A DNA stretch of 64,000 nt from NCBI RefSeq assembly GCF_002845985.1, contig NZ_PDFK01000001.1:434001-498000 (forward strand), in the 5' to 3' direction. The translations under genes and the position numbers were made by a program. Every line of letters begins with the position of its first letter. Position 1 is the stretch's first letter. Positions 9,855 through 18,438 of this stretch are shown here, in pieces. The notes beneath the pieces are model-generated. The model was given only the letters and a program-made list of their open reading frames with translations. It was not told the origin of the DNA and did no database searches. This DNA comes from Lysinibacillus fusiformis. Its GTDB lineage: Bacteria > Bacillota > Bacilli > Bacillales_A > Planococcaceae.

Positions 9855-9857
9855 CAC
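9855..9857. repeat. Target site duplication, left copy
   Basis: CAC directly precedes the left IS end. The same CAC follows the right end at 11545-11547. A 3-bp duplication is usual for the IS150 branch of the IS3 family. Confidence 0.85.
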
Positions 9858-9883
9858 TGATATGCTCCCTATTAGGTAGACAG
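9858..9883 (+). repeat. Left terminal inverted repeat of the IS
   Basis: It begins TGATATGCTCCCTATTAGG and contains GTAGACAG. It pairs imperfectly with 11519-11544. Confidence 0.8.
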
Positions 9884-9924
9884 ATTAAAAAATAAAATTT
9901 GTTTATCTAAGGGGAGTATTTTTT

Positions 9925-10605
9925 ATGGGGCGAAGCAAACATCCACTCGAGTTAAAACTACATATCCTTCAATTGTTTGAAGAAGGTAACTATTCTATCA
10001 ATGAATTGTGTGAAAGGTATTCATTAAATCATCAAACTTTATATAGCTGGAAAATGAAATATGAGACAAGTGGACGTGATGGATTACACGAAGCTACTTC
10101 ATGGAAATTTTATTCAAAAGAGTTAAAATTAGCGGCTGTGGAGGACTACATTCAACGAAATTATTCACAGATGGAGGTGTTGGCGAAATACGAGATTAGC
10201 AGTACCTCCGTTTTAAAAAGCTGGGTAAAAAAGTATACTAGCCATAGTGAAATAAAAGATTCAGGTAAAGGAATGAGTCAAGCTATGACAGAAGGAAGAA
10301 AGACAACTTTTGAAGAACGTATTGAGATTGTCGAGTACTGTTTGAAACACCAGAAAAATTATCAGTTGGCAGCGCATACCTATGGTGTTTCGTATCAACA
10401 GGTATATCAATGGACGAAGAAATTTGAAACGAACGGTGAAGAGGGATTACGTGATCGTCGCGGTCGCACAAAAGATGAAGTCGAATTAACCGTTGAGGAG
10501 AAATTGAAATTAGAGATTCAACGTATTGAACGTGAAAATGAACGTTTACGTGCAGAAAATTTATTTTTAAAAAAGTTAGAGGAAATCGAAAGGAGGCGTC
10601 GTTAA
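9925..10605 (+). CDS. IS3-family transposase OrfA (helix-turn-helix protein)
   Basis: A 226-residue protein with repeated helix-turn-helix modules, each with the pattern ELCERYSLNHQTLYSWKMKYE or similar (about residues 20-45, 75-100 and 120-150). A C-terminal leucine-zipper-like coil follows (about 180-222, ERENERLRAENLFLKKLEE). A GGGGAG ribosome site precedes the ATG. OrfA alone is expected to bind the terminal repeats and limit transposition. The full transposase arises by a -1 shift near codon 216 into orfB. A larger OrfA with several HTH units is normal for the IS150 group. Confidence 0.92.
   Translation: MGRSKHPLELKLHILQLFEEGNYSINELCERYSLNHQTLYSWKMKYETSGRDGLHEATSWKFYSKELKLAAVEDYIQRNYSQMEVLAKYEISSTSVLKSWVKKYTSHSEIKDSGKGMSQAMTEGRKTTFEERIEIVEYCLKHQKNYQLAAHTYGVSYQQVYQWTKKFETNGEEGLRDRRGRTKDEVELTVEEKLKLEIQRIERENERLRAENLFLKKLEEIERRRR
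10569..10575 (+). promoter_or_regulatory. -1 ribosomal frameshift site A AAA AAG
   Basis: The heptamer A_AAA_AAG lies in the orfA frame, 30 bases before the orfA stop, within the overlap with the orfB frame. Such heptamers drive -1 shifting in IS3-family elements. The shift joins orfA to an open frame that runs to 11498. Confidence 0.85.
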
Positions 10606-11498
10606 GCCAAATACGTCTACAGCAACGCTATTTAGCGATTCAAGAATTACATCAAGAGGAAGAACTTTCGATTCTTTTACTATGTGAAATAGCTGATGTT
10701 TCGCGTGCAGCTTACTATAAGTGGCTAAGTCGCAAGCCTTCTAACAGAGAAGTTGAAAATGAAGCAATTTTAAAGGACATTCATCTCCTTTACCAACAAG
10801 TTAATGGCATTTACGGCTATCGTCGTACAACGTTGGCAATCAATCGTCAGCGAAAAGAAAATAATCAGGCGATGGTTAACGAAAAGCGTATTTATCGTTT
10901 AATGCAGATTAGTGGATTGAAGTCTGTTATTCGTAGAAAGCGCAAGCCCTATCGTAAATCCCCAGCACATCATGTGGCGGAGAACGTATTAAACCGAGCA
11001 TTTACATCGGAAAAGCCAAATGAAAAATGGTGTACAGATGTCACAGAGTTTAAGTGTGGAAATGGAAAAAAAGCTTATTTAAGTGCAATTATCGATTTAT
11101 ATGATGGTTCGATTGTGAGTTATGTATTGGGTCATTCGAATAATAATTCCCTCGTTTTCAAAACTATAAAATCAGCAGTTGAATCATTACAACCAGACGA
11201 GCAACCATTGATACATAGCGATCGGGGTTTTCAATATACATCGAAGGAATATAAGCGGATTGTAGAAAAAGCTAATATGACGCGAAGTATGTCCCGTGTT
11301 GGTCGATGTATTGATAACGGACCAATTGAATCATTTTGGGGCACATTGAAGTGTGAGAAGTATTATTTACATAAGTACGATTCATATGAAGAGTTAAAAC
11401 TAGCGATTGATGATTATATTCATTTTTATAATTACTATCGTTATCAGAAACGATTAAACGGCTTGAGTCCGTTAGAATTCAGGACTCAAGCCGCTTAA
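10575..11498 (+). CDS. IS3-family transposase OrfB (DDE integrase domain)
   Basis: The frame is open from the slippery site to 11498 (about 307 residues) with no good start near its beginning, as expected if it is made only as an OrfAB fusion. An N-terminal HTH_21-type region (SRAAYYKWLSR, NGIYGYRR) precedes the rve integrase core. The catalytic triad is visible as WCTDVTEF, HSDRGFQY and IESFWGTLK, and the last two acidic residues are 35 apart (DX35E). The sequence shows no stop or deletion, so the transposase is probably functional. The ATG at 10833 is an internal codon. Confidence 0.92.
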   Translation, partial: VRGNRKEASLSQIRLQQRYLAIQELHQEEELSILLLCEIADVSRAAYYKWLSRKPSNREVENEAILKDIHLLYQQVNGIYGYRRTTLAINRQRKENNQAMVNEKRIYRLMQISGLKSVIRRKRKPYRKSPAHHVAENVLNRAFTSEKPNEKWCTDVTEFKCGNGKKAYLSAIIDLYDGSIVSYVLGHSNNNSLVFKTIKSAVESLQPDEQPLIHSDRGFQYTSKEYKRIVEKANMTRSMSRVGRCIDNGPIESFWGTLKCEKYYLHKYDSYEELKLAIDDYIHFYNYYRYQKRLNGLSPLEFRTQAA

Positions 11499-11518
11499 TA
11501 CATTTTTTATTATTTCTA

Positions 11519-11544
11519 CTGTCTACTTGACGGGGAGCTGTTCA
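11519..11544 (-). repeat. Right terminal inverted repeat of the IS
   Basis: As reverse complement it reads TGAACAGCTCCCCGTCAAG followed by TAGACAG, matching the left end imperfectly. The second CAC target copy follows at 11545-11547. Confidence 0.8.
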
Positions 11545-11876
11545 CACCACTCGTTACACCGATAATATCTGGAGCAGCAAGTGGATTACGGATAATCCCT
11601 TGTAAAATTAAACCAGCAACTCCTAGCGCTGCACCAACTAATAATGCCATCAATACACGTGGGAGCCTTAATGTATGTAAGACAAAATCGTACTCTCCAT
11701 TACCATAGCCCAATAATTCCCTCACCACTGTGATAGGATGGATAAATTCACTACCTGCAGATAAACCAAGGACTGTTATGATGACTAATAATAAGCTTAA
11801 TAATAGTAAAATCCCACTAGTTCTTTTGGCTATTTGAAAAGATATACGTTCAGATTTCGTTCGAACTGTCCTATAA

Positions 11877-12893
11877 TTAGACATTTTTCGCTAACCCCTT
11901 TCGTGCAATATAAATAAAGAAAGGAGCTCCGATAAAGGCAGTCATTACACCAATTGGCATTTCTAATGGCATGATCACATATCTCGCAGCCATATCAGCT
12001 AACAGCAGCAATATTGCTCCTAATACTGCACTGTACGGAATAATCCAACGATAATCCGTACCAACAAGCTGAATCGCAATATGAGGGACAATCAAACCAA
12101 TAAAGCCAATTGAACCTGCTACAGCAACTGAACTACCTGCAAGAATGATAATAATGAGACCGAGTGTGATTTTCGTAATCATTGTTCGTTGTCCTAAGCC
12201 TTTTGCAATATCATCACCTGATTGTAAAATATTTATAGAACGACCCATACCTATTGCCACAACTGTGACCACTAAAATAAACGGTAAAACTGGTATAAGC
12301 ATGTCAATGCTACGACCTGATACAGATCCCGCTAACCAAAAAAGAACACTTTGTAAGCCTTGTTCATCAATCACTAAAAGCCCTTGCGTAAACGAGACAA
12401 ATAGAGCTGTAATCGCTGCACCAGCTAATACTATTTTAATCGGTGTTAAACCATCTCTTCCTAATGACCCTAGGAAAAATACCATAGCTCCCGCAGCACC
12501 TGCACCTAAAAAGGCAATCCACATATAGCTCATTAAAGAATTGATGGAAAAAAGAGTAATGGCACTAACAATAAAAAATATCGCCCCTGCATTAATCCCT
12601 AAAATATCAGGAGCTGCTAAAGGATTTCTTGTTAATGCCCGCATTAATGCTCCCGCGATGGCAAGACTTGCGCCAACTACTGTAGCGATCACAGCTCTTG
12701 TAAATCTCGATGTCCGAATAATAACATGCTCCTTATTAGCAGCATCAAAATGAAAAATGGCATCATAGATTGACGAGAAGGGTATGGACGTTTGACCAAT
12801 AGCTATGCTGATTAAAAATGCCAGCAAAAGGATCAAACAACTGATGAATAAGCCTACTTGTTTCATCGAGGTACTGGAAAGAATAATTCTCAT
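11877..12893 (-). CDS. yfiZ: Siderophore ABC transporter permease (YfiZ-like, FecCD family)
   Basis: A FecCD-family permease of about 338 residues with some nine membrane helices. Family hallmarks include IAGALMRALTRNPLAAPDILG (about 65-90) and the C-terminal GFIGLIVPHI and FIGAPFFIYIARKG regions. It would pair with YfhA to form the membrane channel for a citrate-hydroxamate siderophore such as schizokinen, judging from its B. subtilis relatives. The open frame extends to a GTG at 12917, but neither start has a clear ribosome site; the ATG at 12893 (MRIILSS) is preferred. Its stop overlaps the start of yfhA by 8 bases. Confidence 0.85.
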   Translation of the reverse strand: MRIILSSTSMKQVGLFISCLILLLAFLISIAIGQTSIPFSSIYDAIFHFDAANKEHVIIRTSRFTRAVIATVVGASLAIAGALMRALTRNPLAAPDILGINAGAIFFIVSAITLFSINSLMSYMWIAFLGAGAAGAMVFFLGSLGRDGLTPIKIVLAGAAITALFVSFTQGLLVIDEQGLQSVLFWLAGSVSGRSIDMLIPVLPFILVVTVVAIGMGRSINILQSGDDIAKGLGQRTMITKITLGLIIIILAGSSVAVAGSIGFIGLIVPHIAIQLVGTDYRWIIPYSAVLGAILLLLADMAARYVIMPLEMPIGVMTAFIGAPFFIYIARKGLAKNV

Positions 12894-12973
12894 TTTACGC
12901 CAACTTTCTTGATCCACAATTTATCTTATGAAAGGGATTGTAGGTTTCTAATATGTCCAATCCCTATAATGAG

Positions 12974-13015
12974 AGGGCTGTCATTCAAGTATTCTATAAC
13001 ACTTTCAACAGCCCT
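12974..13015. repeat. Inverted repeat between yfiY and yfiZ
   Basis: The 8-bp arms AGGGCTGT (12974-12981) and ACAGCCCT (13008-13015) are 26 bases apart. There is no T-run on the minus strand. It may be an mRNA-processing or stabilising hairpin that lets the binding-protein gene be made in excess, a common arrangement in importer operons. This role is inferred. Confidence 0.4.
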
Positions 13016-13026
13016 AGTCTCTTTTA

Positions 13027-14031
13027 CTATTTTTCTAATTCAAACTTGTCATAAATATCGTCTAGCATTAAATTAGCACTAATAAGTCCACCAGCTAGAT
13101 TCCAATTAATTTCATCTACTTGATAAACTTGATTTGCCTTCACAGCATCAAGCTCTTTCCATAGCGGATGTTTTGTCCACTCTTCATAATTTTTCTTGAC
13201 TGCGTCATCATTTTCCATAAACATATAAATAACATCGGCATTCATTTGTGTAATACTTTCTTTATCCGTTAGCTTCACGATTTCCAATGAGTCATCTGTT
13301 AAATTTTTAGGACCTTGGAAGCCAAGCTCTGACAATATAGAACCTGCATATCCTGTTACATAAATACGTGCATGGTCTGCTCTGAAGTTAACAACTGAAA
13401 CATGGAATGGCCATTTATCGCCAAGCTTCTCTTGAATTTTTGTTTGGAAATCAGCAACTCGCGTATCCCAATCTCCTAGTAACTCTTTCACCTTTTCTTC
13501 CTGATCCATTGCTTGACCCATCATTTCAGCTGTTCCCTTGAAATCAAAAACCGTTTCATGAGCAACAGTCGGTGCAATTTGTGATAACTGATCATAAATT
13601 TCCTCATGACGCACTTTCGATGCAATGATTAAATCTGGTTTAAGTTTTGCAATTTCTTCAAGATTAGGTTGCGTTTCTTGTCCAACAATCGCAACGCCAT
13701 CTAAATCTTTTTTCAAATAATTATAAAAAGGTGCTTCAGCCCAAGATTCTACTGCCCCCACTGGCTTAATGCCCATCGCTACTGCTACATCTGTAGCCCC
13801 TTGGTATAGCGTAACGATTTTTGTAGGTGTTCCTTCAATTGTGGTAGTGCCCATAGCATGTGTAATCTCACGGCTAGAAGATTCTTCTGTGTTACTTTCT
13901 TCTGCTTTGTCATTTTCTTGCGAACTACCGTTCGATGCTTTATCTCCACATCCCACCAATAAAAGCGAGAATGTTAAGAATAGCGCAAAAAGAATAGAAA
14001 CATTTTTATTGCGTAGTGATAATTTCGACAT
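13027..14031 (-). CDS. yfiY: Siderophore-binding lipoprotein (YfiY-like)
   Basis: A 334-residue periplasmic-binding-protein homologue. The signal peptide ends in lipobox LLVGC with Cys28, so it is a membrane-anchored lipoprotein. A Ser/Glu/Asn-rich linker (about 30-53) precedes the two-lobed helical binding domain. Segments such as HAMGTTTIEGTPTKIVTLYQ, WNLAGG and KLKPDLIIASKVR closely resemble B. subtilis YfiY, which binds schizokinen and arthrobactin. It has a strong AGGAGG site and is the first gene of the operon yfiY-yfiZ-yfhA(broken)-yusV-fhuF. A sigma-A promoter with a Fur box lies directly upstream. Confidence 0.88.
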   Translation of the reverse strand: MSKLSLRNKNVSILFALFLTFSLLLVGCGDKASNGSSQENDKAEESNTEESSSREITHAMGTTTIEGTPTKIVTLYQGATDVAVAMGIKPVGAVESWAEAPFYNYLKKDLDGVAIVGQETQPNLEEIAKLKPDLIIASKVRHEEIYDQLSQIAPTVAHETVFDFKGTAEMMGQAMDQEEKVKELLGDWDTRVADFQTKIQEKLGDKWPFHVSVVNFRADHARIYVTGYAGSILSELGFQGPKNLTDDSLEIVKLTDKESITQMNADVIYMFMENDDAVKKNYEEWTKHPLWKELDAVKANQVYQVDEINWNLAGGLISANLMLDDIYDKFELEK

Positions 14032-14052
14032 ACATTTCCTCCTAAAATATAA

Positions 14053-14076
14053 TCAATAATGATATTCATTATCAAT
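14053..14076 (-). promoter_or_regulatory. Fur box of the siderophore operon
   Basis: The minus strand carries a near-palindrome with the pattern TGATAATGAATATCATTA, a close match to the Fur consensus GATAATGATAATCATTATC. It covers the expected transcription start, just downstream of the -10 box, so iron-loaded Fur should block the promoter. Confidence 0.85.
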
Positions 14077-14081
14077 TAAAG

Positions 14082-14110
14082 AGTATACTGTACGACCGTT
14101 TTATTGACAA
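14082..14110 (-). promoter_or_regulatory. Sigma-A promoter of yfiY
   Basis: On the minus strand TTGTCA (14110-14105) and TATACT (14087-14082) are separated by exactly 17 bases. The Fur box begins 5 bases downstream. Confidence 0.75.
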
Positions 14111-14430
14111 TATCTTTTTTTTCAAAAAACATACTTTTTTAATAATTTTTTATCTTGATTAGCCTACAACTCCCTCCCATATAGTTTAGAAGGTGTAGGA
14201 TTTTTGTATTTATTATGAAAATTTCGTCGCAATGATGCTGAGGTGTAATAGATAATTGACTAAAATTCATGGCATTTATTTAAAACAATAGCTCTAAGCA
14301 ATGTCATTTTGATGTTGGGAGAGGCTTTCAGTAGCTGCTTCTTTCACCCAATATGTATCTAACCAGCTATAGATTTTCTACCATTTCAGCGACTTGTTAG
14401 ATTTACCTATTCAATAATAGGCAAATAAAT
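14111..14430. other. Intergenic region between yfiY and cotD
   Basis: AT-rich, with no credible gene. One weak hairpin (CCTACA at 14163-14168 with TGTAGG at 14194-14199) is followed by T residues on the plus strand. No gene reads into it, so it may be a relic terminator. Confidence 0.4.
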
Positions 14431-14432
14431 AG

Positions 14433-14460
14433 ACCCTATCGACGTATATCTCATATCTTA
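14433..14460 (+). promoter_or_regulatory. Candidate sigma-K promoter of cotD
   Basis: ACC at 14433-14435 and CATATCTTA at 14452-14460, 16 bases apart, fit the late mother-cell pattern AC-N16-CATANNNTA. The assignment also rests on cotD being a late coat gene in B. subtilis. Confidence 0.45.
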
Positions 14461-14498
14461 ATAATGAACTACAACTTATCAAAACAGGAGGTAATAAC

Positions 14499-14807
14499 AT
14501 GTTTCAACGAAGACGCCATCCGGCAAAAGGTCCACACTGCTGTCCGCCACAAACAATGCCAACGCAATTTGATCCACCACAATTTTTACCACCAGAGCAA
14601 TATGTTCGCACAAATTATATCCATACGGTTGTTCCACATGTACAACCAGCACATGTCACAACAGTAAATAAACATATGATTGATCATCAATACTATTTCC
14701 CATGCACAGAGTCTGTTGTTAATGAATGCTGTGAAACACATACAATGTGCGGTATGCCACCTAACCCTTGTCATATGCCACACCATCGTAAACATATGGG
14801 CCGTTAA
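14499..14807 (+). CDS. cotD: Inner spore coat protein CotD
   Basis: A 102-residue protein rich in His, Cys, Pro and Met. Its N-terminal region (RRHPAKGPHCCPPQ), a central HTVVPHVQPAHVTTVNKH stretch and a Cys-rich C-terminus are characteristic of CotD. It has an AGGAGG ribosome site 7-8 bases before the ATG. CotD is a minor inner-coat component made late in the mother cell; the paired cysteines suggest disulfide cross-linking in the coat. It stands alone between converging units and shares a terminator with glnA. Confidence 0.88.
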   Translation: MFQRRRHPAKGPHCCPPQTMPTQFDPPQFLPPEQYVRTNYIHTVVPHVQPAHVTTVNKHMIDHQYYFPCTESVVNECCETHTMCGMPPNPCHMPHHRKHMGR

Positions 14808-14857
14808 CAATAACGATGGGGTGCCATGCTGCCCTATCATGCTCTGGAACTATAGAC

Positions 14858-14901
14858 AAAAAAACGAGTACCTTCCAAGTGAAGAGGCACTCGTTTTTTT
14901 A
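14858..14901. terminator. Bidirectional terminator between cotD and glnA
   Basis: An imperfect stem (AAAACGAGT at the left with ACTCGTTTT at the right) has A-runs on one side and T-runs on the other, so it can end transcripts from both converging genes. Confidence 0.8.
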
Positions 14902-14916
14902 TATTTTTATTAATTC

Positions 14917-16251
14917 TTAGTACATTTTTAAATATTGATCGCGTTCCCATTGATGAACGGTTGTACGGTACATATCGAACTCGATTTCTTTTGCTTCTTT
15001 AAAGTTTGCGTAAATATGCTCACCTAAAGCTGCTTGCGCTACTTTATCTTTAGCAAGTAATGTTAAAGCATCATCAAGTGCTGCTGGTAAGTTTTCAATA
15101 CCATTAGCTTGACGCTCTTCTTCCGACATCACATAGATATTGCGATTAATAGCTGCTGGTGGCGTTAAGTTTTGACGAATACCTTCAAGACCTGCCTCTA
15201 AAATAACAGCCATTGCTAAATATGGGTTTGCTGAAGGGTCCACAGAACGTACTTCTACACGAGTTGAAAGTCCACGTGCTGATGGGATACGAATTAGTGG
15301 TGAACGGTTTTGCGCAGACCATGCTACATAACATGGTGCTTCATAACCAGGTACTAGACGTTTATAAGAGTTTACTGTTGGATTTGTTACAGCTGTGAAA
15401 CCTTGTACATGTGCAAGAACACCCGCCATGAATTGCATAGCTGTTTCAGAAAGACCTAATTCTGTAGCTTCATCATAGAATGCATTTTCTTTACCTTTAA
15501 ATAGTGACACGTTAAAGTGCATACCAGAGCCTGCTTCACCAAATAATGGTTTTGGCATAAATGTAGCGTGCAAGCCATGTTTACGTGCAATTGTTTTAAC
15601 AACTAATTTGAAAGTTTGAATGTTATCACAAGCTGTAACAGCATCGGCATATTTAAAGTCAATTTCGTGTTGTCCTGGAGCTACTTCATGGTGAGATGCT
15701 TCAATTTCAAAGCCCATTTCTTCTAGCTCTAATACGATATCACGGCGGCAGTTTTCACCAAGATCTGTTGGAGCTAAGTCGAAGTAACCACCATGGTCAT
15801 TTACTTCTAACGTTGGTTCGCCTTTTGCATCTAATTTGAATAAGAAGAATTCTGGCTCAGGCCCTAAATTGAAGCTTGAGAAGCCCATATCTTCCATTTT
15901 TTTAAGAATACGTTTTAGGTTGTTACGTGGGTCACCAGCAAATGGTTCGCCTTTCGCAGTGTATACGTCACAAATGAGACGTGCCACTTTCCCTTTTTCA
16001 GAAGTCCAAGGGAATACTACGAAAGTATCAAGATCAGGATATAAATACATATCAGATTCTTCGATTCGAACGAAACCTTCAATAGATGAGCCATCAAACA
16101 TCATTTTGTTTTCTAATGCTTTGTCTAATTGACTTACAGGAATCTCAACATTTTTGATTGTGCCAAGAATATCTGTAAATTGTAAACGAATAAAGCTTAC
16201 GTTTTTTTCTTCGATGAGACGTTTAATGTCCTCTTTTGTGTATTTACCCAC
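14917..16251 (-). CDS. glnA: Glutamine synthetase, type I
   Basis: A 444-residue enzyme that makes glutamine from glutamate, ammonia and ATP. Glutamine synthetase signatures are present: FDGSSIEGF (near residue 60), the catalytic GPEPEFFLF, the ATP-binding region [14 protein letters not shown], and NRSPLIRIP. As in other GSI-alpha enzymes no adenylylation tyrosine loop is obvious; control is by feedback and interaction with GlnR/TnrA. The open frame extends to 16263, but the GTG at 16251 (reading [10 protein letters not shown]) sits 9-10 bases after AGGAG and gives the same length as the B. subtilis enzyme. It lies downstream of glnR in the same operon. Confidence 0.97.
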   Translation of the reverse strand: MGKYTKEDIKRLIEEKNVSFIRLQFTDILGTIKNVEIPVSQLDKALENKMMFDGSSIEGFVRIEESDMYLYPDLDTFVVFPWTSEKGKVARLICDVYTAKGEPFAGDPRNNLKRILKKMEDMGFSSFNLGPEPEFFLFKLDAKGEPTLEVNDHGGYFDLAPTDLGENCRRDIVLELEEMGFEIEASHHEVAPGQHEIDFKYADAVTACDNIQTFKLVVKTIARKHGLHATFMPKPLFGEAGSGMHFNVSLFKGKENAFYDEATELGLSETAMQFMAGVLAHVQGFTAVTNPTVNSYKRLVPGYEAPCYVAWSAQNRSPLIRIPSARGLSTRVEVRSVDPSANPYLAMAVILEAGLEGIRQNLTPPAAINRNIYVMSEEERQANGIENLPAALDDALTLLAKDKVAQAALGEHIYANFKEAKEIEFDMYRTTVHQWERDQYLKMY

Positions 16252-16306
16252 AGTTTTCCACACTCCTATAATTTGTCTAGCTTTTATGTTTACCCTACCC
16301 TATTTA

Positions 16307-16681
16307 TTAATAGAATCGAGATAAATCCCCTCGTCGGATGGATGATTTTTGCATGCGCTGAGCTTGACGCATTTCTTCGCGCATGATTTGGCGTAATTCT
16401 GAATCACTTAAATCTTGTTCATCTGTAGCAACAGGATCTTTCTTTTTAGCAAATAATTTTTTAATCTTCGCCATATTCATACCCTGCTCTAAGTAGTCTT
16501 TAATTTCAAGCAATGTGTCGACGTCATTTAATGAAAACATGCGACGATTGCCTTCTGTTCGGTGCGGCTCAATTAAATGGTGTTCTTCATAATAACGAAT
16601 TTGTCGTGCCGAGAGTTCAGTTAATTGCATCACAATACTCATTGATAATAACGGCATAGTTCGTCTAATTTCACGACTCAT
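16307..16681 (-). CDS. glnR: Nitrogen regulator GlnR (MerR family)
   Basis: A 124-residue MerR-type repressor. A winged-helix domain (about 14-80, with [15 protein letters not shown] and [16 protein letters not shown]) precedes a short C-terminal tail ending [11 protein letters not shown], which in this family senses feedback-inhibited glutamine synthetase. It represses its own operon and other nitrogen genes when glutamine is plentiful. A GlnR/TnrA box lies directly upstream, supporting autoregulation. Confidence 0.95.
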   Translation of the reverse strand: MSREIRRTMPLLSMSIVMQLTELSARQIRYYEEHHLIEPHRTEGNRRMFSLNDVDTLLEIKDYLEQGMNMAKIKKLFAKKKDPVATDEQDLSDSELRQIMREEMRQAQRMQKSSIRRGDLSRFY

Positions 16682-16706
16682 TTAAGTCCTCCTCCAATAC
16701 CCGCTT

Positions 16707-16735
16707 ATCATATAACGAAATTTTTTCACTGTCAA
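16707..16735 (-). promoter_or_regulatory. Sigma-A promoter of glnRA
   Basis: On the minus strand a perfect TTGACA (16735-16730) and TATGAT (16712-16707) are separated by 17 bases, with the transcription start expected near 16700. Confidence 0.85.
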
Positions 16736-16742
16736 CCAACCA

Positions 16743-16759
16743 TGTGAGGTTTCCTAACA
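16743..16759. promoter_or_regulatory. GlnR/TnrA box upstream of glnRA
   Basis: TGTGA-N7-TAACA matches the consensus TGTNA-N7-TNACA exactly. It lies 7 bases upstream of the -35 box. Confidence 0.85.
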
Positions 16760-16835
16760 TGTAAGGCGTTATTTTTTTCAATCCGATAGAAAATTGTAAA
16801 AAACTATTCAAATTTAAGGTTTATTTATTTTCATA

Positions 16836-18089
16836 TTACTTTTTTTGAATGGCTTGAACAGCACTACAAATAGCAAATTTAACATGTTCATATGTTAGTC
16901 CACCCTGGATAAAGGCTGTATATGGTGGACGGATTGGACCATCTGCTGTCAGCTCAATGCTGGAGCCTTGAATAAATGTTCCCGCAGCCATAATGACATC
17001 ATCTTCATAACCAGGCATATAAGCTGGTTCTGGAGCATAATGGGCATTTATTGGAGAATTGGCTTGTATTTCACGACAGAAGGCAATCATCTGCTGTGCA
17101 GTTTGGAAGGAAACGGATTGGATTAAATCCGTACGATTTGCATCATAGCTTGGAGAAGTGCTCATTCCGATTTCCTCCAGCATAGCTGCTGTAAAGATCG
17201 CACCTTTTAAGGCTTGTGATACGACATGTGGGGCTAGGAAAAATCCTTGATAAAAATCTCCTAATGTATTTAATGTTGCCCCTGCCTCTGCCCCAATACC
17301 TGGAGATGTCATACGATACGCACATTTCTCTACTAAATCTGCACGGCCAGCAATATAGCCACCAATTTTCGCCAATCCTCCACCAGGGTTTTTAATGAGT
17401 GAGCCTGCCATTAAATCAGCACCAACCTCTGTTGGTTCCTTCGCCTCTACGAACTCACCATAGCAGTTATCTACAAAAATAACGGCATGTGGGGCTAATT
17501 TGCGCACCTTTGCGCACATATCAGCAATTTCTGCAATCGTAAAGGATGGACGTGTCGCATAGCCTTTCGAACGTTGAATGGCAATCATTTTTGTTTGCGT
17601 AGTAATGGCTGCTTCTACACCTACCCAATCAATTGCTTTATTTTCCACTAAATCCACATGTCGATAGCCTATTTTATAATCTTTCAGTGAACCGGTATCT
17701 TTGTTACCACCATCGACAATGGATTGCAATGTGTCATATGGCTGACCAGAAATATAAAGCAGCTCATCACCAGGACGAAGGACACCGAATAGACTAAGCG
17801 TGATTGCATGTGTTCCTGAAATAATTTGTGGTCGTACAATGGCAGCCTCCGCCCCAAAAACTTCCGCATAAACACGCTCTAAATTATCGCGTCCCTCATC
17901 GTCATAGCCATAGCCATTGGATGGATGTAAATGATAGTCACTTACTTGATGCTTGCGAAATGCTGCTAGCACCTTCTGTTGATTATAAAACGCCATTTCT
18001 TCTACCTTTGCATGATAGGGTCGAACTTGCTCCTCTATTTTTGACGCTAAGGATAGCGTTTGTGCTGATAAATTAGATGTAAACGTCAT
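16836..18089 (-). CDS. ynbB: PLP-dependent enzyme of the methionine gamma-lyase family (YnbB)
   Basis: A protein of about 417 residues with the fold-type-I PLP pattern. The cofactor lysine is in SLIKNPGGG (about residue 230), preceded by the aspartate in VIFVDNCYGEF. YnbB-type proteins are annotated as aluminium-resistance or methionine gamma-lyase-like, and their true substrate is unsettled. The frame opens at 18122, but GGAGAAGAAAAGA before the ATG at 18089 favours that start. The order ynbB-glnR-glnA is as in B. subtilis; hflX, its usual upstream neighbour there, is not present here. Confidence 0.85.
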   Translation of the reverse strand: MTFTSNLSAQTLSLASKIEEQVRPYHAKVEEMAFYNQQKVLAAFRKHQVSDYHLHPSNGYGYDDEGRDNLERVYAEVFGAEAAIVRPQIISGTHAITLSLFGVLRPGDELLYISGQPYDTLQSIVDGGNKDTGSLKDYKIGYRHVDLVENKAIDWVGVEAAITTQTKMIAIQRSKGYATRPSFTIAEIADMCAKVRKLAPHAVIFVDNCYGEFVEAKEPTEVGADLMAGSLIKNPGGGLAKIGGYIAGRADLVEKCAYRMTSPGIGAEAGATLNTLGDFYQGFFLAPHVVSQALKGAIFTAAMLEEIGMSTSPSYDANRTDLIQSVSFQTAQQMIAFCREIQANSPINAHYAPEPAYMPGYEDDVIMAAGTFIQGSSIELTADGPIRPPYTAFIQGGLTYEHVKFAICSAVQAIQKK

Positions 18090-18122
18090 TCTTTTCTTCT
18101 CCATTTCACAATTGTCCCGCAT

Positions 18123-18417
18123 TTCAATCAGTAAGATCTATCGACTCTCTAAATTGACTTCACTCATTCTAGAATTCCCTAAATAACTACTGGTATATCA
18201 ACGCTTTTGACGAATGTTTTTCTTTATTTCAATAACATCTTATCAATTTGTATGAACCCCTGCAAAACTTGCCTATTGTTTCTAAGCGAATTTTACGCTA
18301 AGCTAATGTGCGGACTTACTTCAAGAAGCGTATGTAATGACTGATTTTGGCTATTAAATTCATAGATTCTGTTACGTCAAAAAAAGTCTTTTAACTTTTA
18401 AAAAAGAAGTTCATTTA
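18123..18417. other. Divergent promoter region between ynbB and the TRIC gene
   Basis: No gene or strong secondary structure was recognised. It should contain promoters for both divergent genes. Confidence 0.4.
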
Positions 18418-18438
18418 TTGATAGAAGGGGTGAAAGGG

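Larger units (their letters stand above)
9858..11544 (+). mobile_element. IS3-family (IS150-like) insertion sequence, complete, 1687 bp
   Basis: The imperfect terminal repeats begin TGATATGCTCCC at the left and TGAACAGCTCCC (as reverse complement) at the right, and share GTAGACAG further in, about 26 bp in all. Between them lie orfA, a -1 slippery site and orfB with an intact DDE triad, so the element looks active. It is oriented opposite to the permease gene it interrupts. The ends, length and 3-bp duplication are read directly; the IS150 subgroup is assigned from the architecture. Confidence 0.93.
9154..11884 (-). pseudogene. yfhA: Siderophore permease yfhA split by an IS3-family insertion
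   Basis: The 5' part (11884 to 11545) encodes the first 115 or so residues of a FecCD-type permease, up to the segment DIIGVTSG. The 3' part (9857 to 9154) resumes exactly with the remainder (from MGAIIFIVYFMG). Removing 9858-11544 and one copy of the CAC duplication restores an uninterrupted 1041-bp frame (346 residues) reading GVTSGASMGAII across the joint. That is the expected length and composition of a YfhA-like subunit. As it stands the protein would stop after 122 residues with a short foreign tail. The 5' end overlaps the yfiZ stop by 8 bases. The lesion should abolish this import system unless the element excises. Confidence 0.95.

Noticed and set aside
12145-12753. Two plus-strand frames opposite yfiZ
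   Set aside because: They are antisense to a clear FecCD permease, with no ribosome sites or homologous motifs.
14586-14840. Minus-strand frame opposite cotD
   Set aside because: It overlaps cotD entirely, has a cysteine/tryptophan/histidine-rich composition caused by the antisense of coat codons, and has no ribosome site.
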